A stretch of DNA of 64,000 nucleotides from Pontibacter ruber. Lineage in GTDB: Bacteria; Bacteroidota; Bacteroidia; Cytophagales; Hymenobacteraceae. The notes under the pieces were generated by a model, which was not told where the DNA came from, made no database searches, and was given only the letters and a program-made list of their open reading frames with translations. Both the position numbers and the translations under genes were made by a program. This document shows positions 59,860 through 64,000 of this stretch, one piece after another; position 1 is the first letter of the stretch; each line of letters opens with the position of its first letter. The stretch is from assembly GCF_023630205.1 (NCBI RefSeq), contig NZ_JALPRR010000005.1:123722-187721 (forward strand), written 5' to 3'.

Positions 59860-59889
59860 TCTTACCTCGTTCTCAAACCTGAAATTACT

Positions 59890-61539
59890 ATGTACAAGAA
59901 GTCTATTGTCGGTCTGCTGCTGGGCTGTCTTGCTATGGGGCTCTTCGCCTTCAAGACAGAATCAGAGCGTTACTTCGAGATAGCCAAAAACCTTGACGTT
60001 TTTGCTACGCTCTTTAAAGAGGTAAATACTTATTATGTGGATGATGTGCCGCCAGCCAAAATGGTGCGTACAGGCATCGACGCCATGCTTAAATCGCTGG
60101 ACCCCTACACCAACTATATTCCTGAAGACGACATCGAGGATTTCAGAACCATGACTACCGGTCAGTACGGTGGCATTGGCGCTCTGATCGGCAACCGCGA
60201 CGGCAAAGTGGTGGTGCAGATGCCTTACGAGAACTCTCCTGCACACAAGGCCGGTTTGGTAATCGGAGATGAGATCCTGAAAATAGACGGTGTAGTTGTT
60301 ACAGGCAAGAATACTTCTGATGTAAGCCGGTTGCTCAAAGGGCAGGCAAACACACCGGTAAAATTAGAGGTTCGCAGCTACGGCCAGACCAAAAGCAGAA
60401 CAGTAGAGCTGTCGCGTGCCAACATTATGGTTGAGAACGTGCCCTACTATGGTATGATCGACAACGAGATCGGCTACTTCCAATTATCCGGCTTTACGAT
60501 GGATGCCTCCAAGGAAGTAAGAATGGCGGTTCAGAAGCTAAAGGAGCAGGGAGCCAAGAAGATCATCTTTGACCTGCGCGATAACCCGGGAGGTTTGCTG
60601 CACGAGGCAGTAAACATCTCCAACCTGTTTGTTGACAAAGGCAAAGACATTGTAAGCACCAAAGGCCGCGTAAAGGAGTGGAACAAAACCTATCAGGCCC
60701 TGGATGAGCCACTGGACAGAGATGTACCTTTGGTTATACTTACCAGCTCACGCAGTGCATCGGCATCTGAGATTGTGGCAGGTGTGATGCAGGACTATGA
60801 CCGTGCCGTGCTGGTAGGGGAGCGTACTTTCGGTAAAGGATTGGTGCAGGCCACCCGCCCTTTGTCTTACAATTCACAACTTAAAGTCACTACTGCTAAA
60901 TACTATATCCCAAGCGGCCGCTGCATCCAGGCGATCGATTACTCACATCCGAATGAGGATGGTAGCGTGGGCACCATACCTGATTCACTGCGCGTAGCTT
61001 TCAAAACTGCAAATGGCCGAACCGTGTACGATGGTGGTGGCGTTAGCCCTGATGTAGAAACAAAGCAACCTGAATTTTCAGAGATCACCAGAACCATTGC
61101 CGGCAAAGGTTATTTCTTTGAGTATGCCAACAAGTATAAAGCGGAAAATCCTAGCATTCCTTCGGCCAAGAAGTTCAAGCTTTCTGATGCCGACTATAAG
61201 AAATTTGTCGCCTTCCTCGGAAACAAAGATGTGAACTATACTACTTATGTAGAGCGCGAGCTGGAAGATCTGTCTGAGAAAGCAAAAGAAGGCAAGCACT
61301 ACGAAGACATCAAGAGCGAGCTGGATGCGATCAAAAAGAAAGTATCGCATAACAAATCCAACGACCTGATGCGCTTCCGTTCCGAGATCCAGGAAATGTT
61401 GGAAGCCGAGATCGCTTCCAGATATTACCTGCAGAAAGGGTACATCGAGGCTACTTTCGATGATGATCCGGATATCCTGATGGCAAAGCGCGTGCTGAAC
61501 GATCCGCAACAATATAGCTCTTACCTGAAAGGTAAATAA
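59890..61539 (+). CDS. S41-family C-terminal processing peptidase
   Basis: 549-residue serine protease of the CtpA/Tsp type. Signal anchor (SIVGLLLGCLAMGLFAF), N-terminal helical domain, a PDZ domain (VVVQMPYENSPAHKAGLVIGDEILKIDG, about 115-200), and the catalytic core with IFDLRDNPGGLL, the Ser-containing SSRSASASEIVAG and the Lys-containing GERTFGKGLVQ. A C-terminal extension follows. Located 30 bases after rnpA and probably in the rpmH transcript, a neighbourhood usual in Bacteroidota. Acts in the periplasm on C-terminal tails; substrate unknown. Confidence 0.94.
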   Translation: MYKKSIVGLLLGCLAMGLFAFKTESERYFEIAKNLDVFATLFKEVNTYYVDDVPPAKMVRTGIDAMLKSLDPYTNYIPEDDIEDFRTMTTGQYGGIGALIGNRDGKVVVQMPYENSPAHKAGLVIGDEILKIDGVVVTGKNTSDVSRLLKGQANTPVKLEVRSYGQTKSRTVELSRANIMVENVPYYGMIDNEIGYFQLSGFTMDASKEVRMAVQKLKEQGAKKIIFDLRDNPGGLLHEAVNISNLFVDKGKDIVSTKGRVKEWNKTYQALDEPLDRDVPLVILTSSRSASASEIVAGVMQDYDRAVLVGERTFGKGLVQATRPLSYNSQLKVTTAKYYIPSGRCIQAIDYSHPNEDGSVGTIPDSLRVAFKTANGRTVYDGGGVSPDVETKQPEFSEITRTIAGKGYFFEYANKYKAENPSIPSAKKFKLSDADYKKFVAFLGNKDVNYTTYVERELEDLSEKAKEGKHYEDIKSELDAIKKKVSHNKSNDLMRFRSEIQEMLEAEIASRYYLQKGYIEATFDDDPDILMAKRVLNDPQQYSSYLKGK

Positions 61540-61557
61540 GGTTCAGGTATAAATAAG

Positions 61558-61586
61558 AAGGGTGATGCTGCAAAAGCGTCACCCTT
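61558..61586 (+). terminator. terminator after the S41 peptidase
   Basis: AAGGGTGATGC pairs with GCGTCACCCTT (one G-T), then TTTT. Confidence 0.88.
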
Positions 61587-61606
61587 TTTTGTTGCAAAAC
61601 CTCTAC

Positions 61607-61637
61607 TTGTTCGCTAGCGCAGCTTACGTTAATTTTG
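61607..61637 (+). promoter_or_regulatory. promoter of tsaB
   Basis: TTG (61607-61609), 20-base spacer, TAATTTTG (61630-61637): consensus. The leader to ATG 61735 is about 90 bases and contains the AT-rich repeat. Confidence 0.7.
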
Positions 61638-61694
61638 CAGTGCAAAAGCGACGTATGAACTGGTTGTTAAGCCGAAGCTTATACTTCCGGCACC

Positions 61695-61730
61695 AATTCA
61701 TAGTCCGTAATTCATAATTCGTAATTCATA
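61695..61730. repeat. AATTCGTAATTCAT repeat before tsaB
   Basis: AATTCATAGTCCGTAATTCA then TAATTCGTAATTCATA, ending 4 bases before the start codon. Same element as at 54229-54260, and both lie just 3' of a TATACTTC. Confidence 0.75.
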
Positions 61731-61734
61731 CGCC

Positions 61735-62433
61735 ATGTCCTTACTGCTCGCACTCGAGACCTCTACCACTGTTTGCTCTGTTGCTTTATACAAAGACGGG
61801 CAACTATTGGGTGCGTCAGAGTTGCAGATCGAAAAATCACATTCTTCTCATATAACCGTAATGATCTCGCAGCTCCTGGAAAATTGCGGACAAGCGCTGC
61901 ACGAGTTGAGTGCGGTTGCTGTGTCGGGTGGCCCCGGCTCCTATACCGGTCTTCGTATCGGAAGCTCAACCGCTAAAGGACTGTGTTACTCGCTGGATAT
62001 TCCGCTGCTGGAAGTATCAACCCTGCATGGGTTAGCGGCTCAGGTTATCAGCAAGACCCCTAATCCGGAGCGCTATCTGTTTTGCCCGATGCTGGATGCC
62101 CGCCGAATGGAAGTTTATACTTGCCTGCTGAACTACAAGATGGAGGAAGTGGAGCCGGTAACACCTGTGGTCTTGGATGGCAAGTTCCTGGAGGAGCGTC
62201 TGGCACAGCAACCAATCATCTTCTTTGGAAGCGGCGCTGCAAAGCTTAAGCCGTTAAAGCAAAGTATAGATCAGGCACTTTTTATAGAAGATGTGGTTCC
62301 GTCAGCAAAACCTATCGGAAAACTGGCGCTTGCAAAGTATGAGCAGCAGGCATTCGAAGATGTAGCCTATTATGAACCCTTCTACCTGAAGGATGTTTAT
62401 ATAACAAGTGGGAGTAAAAACCTTACTAAATAA
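61735..62433 (+). CDS. tsaB: tRNA threonylcarbamoyladenosine protein TsaB
   Basis: Partner of TsaD in making the t6A modification of tRNAs that read ANN codons. 232 residues: ASKHA-type start LLALETSTTVCSVALYKDG, then KSHSSHITVMISQLLENCG and SGGPGSYTGLRIGSSTAKGLC, the usual TsaB phrase; it lacks the metal-binding His pair of TsaD. Followed 8 bases later by the DUF2480 gene, so cotranscribed. Confidence 0.95.
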   Translation: MSLLLALETSTTVCSVALYKDGQLLGASELQIEKSHSSHITVMISQLLENCGQALHELSAVAVSGGPGSYTGLRIGSSTAKGLCYSLDIPLLEVSTLHGLAAQVISKTPNPERYLFCPMLDARRMEVYTCLLNYKMEEVEPVTPVVLDGKFLEERLAQQPIIFFGSGAAKLKPLKQSIDQALFIEDVVPSAKPIGKLALAKYEQQAFEDVAYYEPFYLKDVYITSGSKNLTK

Positions 62434-62441
62434 GAAGAACA

Positions 62442-62954
62442 ATGTCAGAACTTATAAACAAAGTAGCCCAAAGCGCGCTGGTAACTATAAACTTGGAGGA
62501 GTTGCTTCATCCGGGTGAACGCGTGGTGTACGACATAAAAGACAACCTTTTCCATGGATTGATCCTGAGAGAGAAAGATTTCAGGGCGTTCATAAAAGAG
62601 AATGATTGGACTGTGTATGATGGAAAGAACGTGGCCATCATTTGCTCGGCTGATGCCATTGTGCCAACATGGGCCTACATGCTGCTGGCAACGAAGCTAC
62701 AGGGGCGTGCGAACTACTATGTGTTCGGAGATATGGAAGCTTTGGAGCAGGCGCTGATGCAGGAAGCGATCGCGAAAATTAATCCGGATGAATACCAGGA
62801 TGCCAAAGTAGTAATAAAAGGCTGCGGAAGTATACCGGTGCCCACCTACGCCTATGTAGAGATTATGAGAAAGCTTCTTCCTGTAGTAAGCAGCCTGATG
62901 TATGGGGAACCATGCAGTACGGTGCCCTTATACAAGAAACCAAAGGCAGTTTAA
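62442..62954 (+). CDS. DUF2480-family protein
   Basis: 170 residues of a family found in Bacteroidota with no known function. Recognisable stretches: VTINLEELLHPGERVVYDIKDNLFHGLILREKDFR, ICSADAIVPTWAYMLLATKLQ, VVIKGCGSIPVPTYAYVEIMRKLLPVVSSLMYGEPCSTVPLYKK. The invariant Cys, Asp and the CSADAIVP and KGC elements look like an active or metal site, but this is a guess. Cytosolic. Cotranscribed with tsaB (8-base gap) and closed by an 18-base-stem terminator. Confidence 0.93.
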   Translation: MSELINKVAQSALVTINLEELLHPGERVVYDIKDNLFHGLILREKDFRAFIKENDWTVYDGKNVAIICSADAIVPTWAYMLLATKLQGRANYYVFGDMEALEQALMQEAIAKINPDEYQDAKVVIKGCGSIPVPTYAYVEIMRKLLPVVSSLMYGEPCSTVPLYKKPKAV

Positions 62955-62963
62955 AATATACTT

Positions 62964-63005
62964 ACACAAAGAAGCCTCACTGTAAATAGTGAGGCTTCTT
63001 TGTGT
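62964..63005 (+). terminator. terminator after DUF2480
   Basis: ACACAAAGAAGCCTCACT pairs perfectly with AGTGAGGCTTCTTTGTGT around a 6-base loop. Confidence 0.93.
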
Positions 63006-63350
63006 ACACGAGTGTAGCCAGACAAAAGGGAGTAGATAAAAAAGTTAAAGCAAGCTGGAACTTCAGAATCGGAGAAATAGTTAGGTATCAGCCTTCGGAC
63101 GGGAGGAAGAAAATAGTGGAAGGGGCACAATGAAAATTCTGTTTTAACTGGAACTTACAGACTGGGCAGAGATGTTTTTGTTAAGGTCACCTGATAAAAA
63201 GGGGGCAAAGCGGGAGAGACACCCGGTCAGGTGGGCGCTTTATCCTTACAGGGAGATAAACCTTAAACTTTTTAAAAAATTTTTCCAGCAGCCGCTCAGG
63301 GTCTTACAGGAAACTACAGCCAAAACAGGAGAAAGCTTCAGGCAGGAGCC
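63006..63350. other. 345-base region upstream of the rRNA promoters
   Basis: Purine-rich, no gene. AAACTTTTTAAAAAATTTTT near 63266-63285 could act as an upstream A/T element, although it lies about 70 bases ahead of the first TTG. A frame at 63172-63393 is not a gene: its last codons are the P1 promoter itself. Confidence 0.6.
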
Positions 63351-63380
63351 TTGCGCAGCAGGAAACTTTACCTACCTTTG
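63351..63380 (+). promoter_or_regulatory. rRNA operon promoter P1
   Basis: TTG (63351-63353), 19 bases, TACCTTTG (63373-63380), then CACTCCCTTCTGAAAAG. Confidence 0.85.
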
Positions 63381-63487
63381 CACTCCCTTCTGAAAAGAAC
63401 GGGAACAAGAACAGAAGGCTTCAGCAGGAAGCTATAAGTGAGATTTAGAAAGCGAAAGCAGAAAAGAAAAGTTTTTCTTTCGGGTGC

Positions 63488-63517
63488 TTGCAAAAAGAAA
63501 AACATTCCTTACCTTTG
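63488..63517 (+). promoter_or_regulatory. rRNA operon promoter P2
   Basis: TTG (63488-63490), 19 bases, TACCTTTG (63510-63517), then CAGCCCCTTCAGA. -7 boxes of P1 and P2 are 137 bases apart. Confidence 0.85.
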
Positions 63518-63617
63518 CAGCCCCTTCAGACGGAAGGCTTCTTTGAAAGCAGTAAAAGAGCTTAGGCTAACACAGCTTAAACAGAGAAAAAGATCGAAAA
63601 AAAGTTTTCTAAAACGC

Positions 63618-63649
63618 TTGCTAATAAAAAGGAAAGTTTCTTACCTTTG
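63618..63649 (+). promoter_or_regulatory. rRNA operon promoter P3
   Basis: TTG (63618-63620), 21 bases, TACCTTTG (63642-63649), then CACCCGCTTCTGAAAAG, nearly as in P1. 132 bases after P2. Confidence 0.82.
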
Positions 63650-63710
63650 CACCCGCTTCTGAAAAGAAAATAACCGCCAGTAGGGTGGTTGAAAAAATAA
63701 AAAAAAAGAT

Positions 63711-63741
63711 TTGGTAGAGTGAAAAACTCTAACGAACTTTG
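63711..63741 (+). promoter_or_regulatory. possible degenerate promoter P4
   Basis: TTG (63711-63713), 20 bases, GAACTTTG (one mismatch to TAnnTTTG), then CCACCCCGAAA. Followed by the hairpin CACCCC-GAAA-GGGGTG (63743-63758). Confidence 0.35.
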
Positions 63742-63833
63742 CCACCCCGAAAGGGGTGAATAAAAAAACAAGAGCCGGCAACGGTGTCCTTCTAAACGAG
63801 AAGGGGCAAAGCAAAGAAATAGTCTTTGCAGAA

Positions 63834-63843
63834 GTTCTTTGAG
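63834..63843 (+). promoter_or_regulatory. boxA-like antitermination site in the rRNA leader
   Basis: GTTCTTTGAG is like the boxA element (TGCTCTTTAACA in E. coli) found ahead of 16S in Bacteroidota leaders. Binding of NusB/NusE is inferred. Confidence 0.5.
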
Positions 63844-63974
63844 AGATTGATTGAGACAGAAATTTAAGGTAATCCAAGCAGCGGATTTTTAATCAACTGC
63901 GTCAATTCTAAAAAAGGAAAGGGCCACGGATCGGACGGACACATCAGCAACTTTGGTTGCAACGAGTATTTTAT

Positions 63975-64000
63975 ACAATGGAGAGTTTGATCCTGGCTCA
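63975..64000 (+). rRNA. 16S ribosomal RNA, 5' end (cut by window edge)
   Basis: The last bases contain AGAGTTTGATCCTGGCTCA, the universal 5' sequence of 16S rRNA. The mature end is placed near 63975 by comparison with other Bacteroidota and may be off by a few bases. Only about 26 bases are visible. Confidence 0.95.

Noticed and set aside
63172..63662. Two frames (63172-63393 and 63438-63662) in the rRNA upstream region
   Set aside because: Their shared endings are translations of the tandem TACCTTTG promoter modules; no ribosome site or family match.
1..64000. AAGTATA as part of the -7 promoter box
   Set aside because: TATACTTTG does not satisfy TAnnTTTG, and most copies lie inside genes in both orientations, so promoter function cannot explain the abundance.
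1..64000. CRISPR array, prophage, insertion sequence or defence island
   Set aside because: No regularly spaced repeats, cas, integrase, transposase, phage or restriction genes found; repeats present are short and intergenic.

Overview
The window reads as chromosomal DNA of a gliding-type Bacteroidota, most likely a Pontibacter-like member of the Hymenobacteraceae (Cytophagales). This is inferred from GldB, GldD, GldE and RemB-like gliding proteins, a type IX secretion (T9SS) C-terminal sorting domain, PorT-like outer membrane barrels, a bTHX ribosomal protein, DUF2480, and promoters of the Bacteroidota form TTG-N19-21-TAnnTTTG. Shine-Dalgarno sites are mostly weak. I see no prophage, insertion sequence or CRISPR array; this is core chromosome.

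Layout. 1-3.8 kb: end of an acyl-CoA dehydrogenase, a family 2 glycosyltransferase and a secreted protein of unknown function. 3.8-9.9 kb (minus): recG, then the run mutY-ssb-gldE-gldD. 10.2-13.3 kb (plus): HU, a membrane-anchored TPR protein, a 29-residue AURKAIP1/COX24-type protein and RNase G. 13.3-18.9 kb: an outer membrane barrel back to back with gldB, a family 4 glycosyltransferase, a basic secreted protein, a secreted alpha/beta hydrolase and nth. 18.9-24.7 kb: an ECF sigma factor with a tiny putative anti-sigma, a cupin plus truncated hemoglobin pair, an MFS exporter, bTHX and a T9SS cargo protein. 25.2-37.4 kb (plus): uvrA, tpiA, a DUF6150-like repeat protein, prmA, a 1590-residue secreted protein, plsY and an M20 dipeptidase. 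37.5-47.4 kb (minus): three tandem barrel paralogues, comM/yifB, a lipoprotein, gmhA, an MsbA-like ABC transporter and a RemB-like protein. 47.6-59.1 kb: upp, a small membrane protein, a DEAD-box helicase, a serpin, pyrC, a repeat-rich gap, tRNA-His, a PfkB kinase, a STAS-like protein, a FAD reductase and an M61 peptidase. 59.2-63 kb (plus): rpmH-rnpA, an S41 protease, tsaB and DUF2480. 63-64 kb: at least three tandem promoters and the leader of an rRNA operon, with the first bases of 16S rRNA at the right edge.

The genes are mainly housekeeping: DNA repair (recG, mutY, nth, uvrA, ssb), RNA and ribosome functions (rng, rnpA, rpmH, bTHX, prmA, tsaB, DEAD-box), envelope and lipid work (plsY, gmhA, ABC exporter, barrels) and gliding/T9SS.

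The most striking signal is not a gene. The 7-mer AAGTATA (or its complement TATACTT) occurs about 120 times by hand count, in both orientations, inside and between genes, where roughly 8 are expected by chance. It is often placed at terminators, and at nth two inverted copies form the terminator arms. This resembles the behaviour of DNA uptake sequences, but its function is unknown. Second in interest are the composite inverted repeats near 45.3-45.7 and 53.5-53.8 kb.
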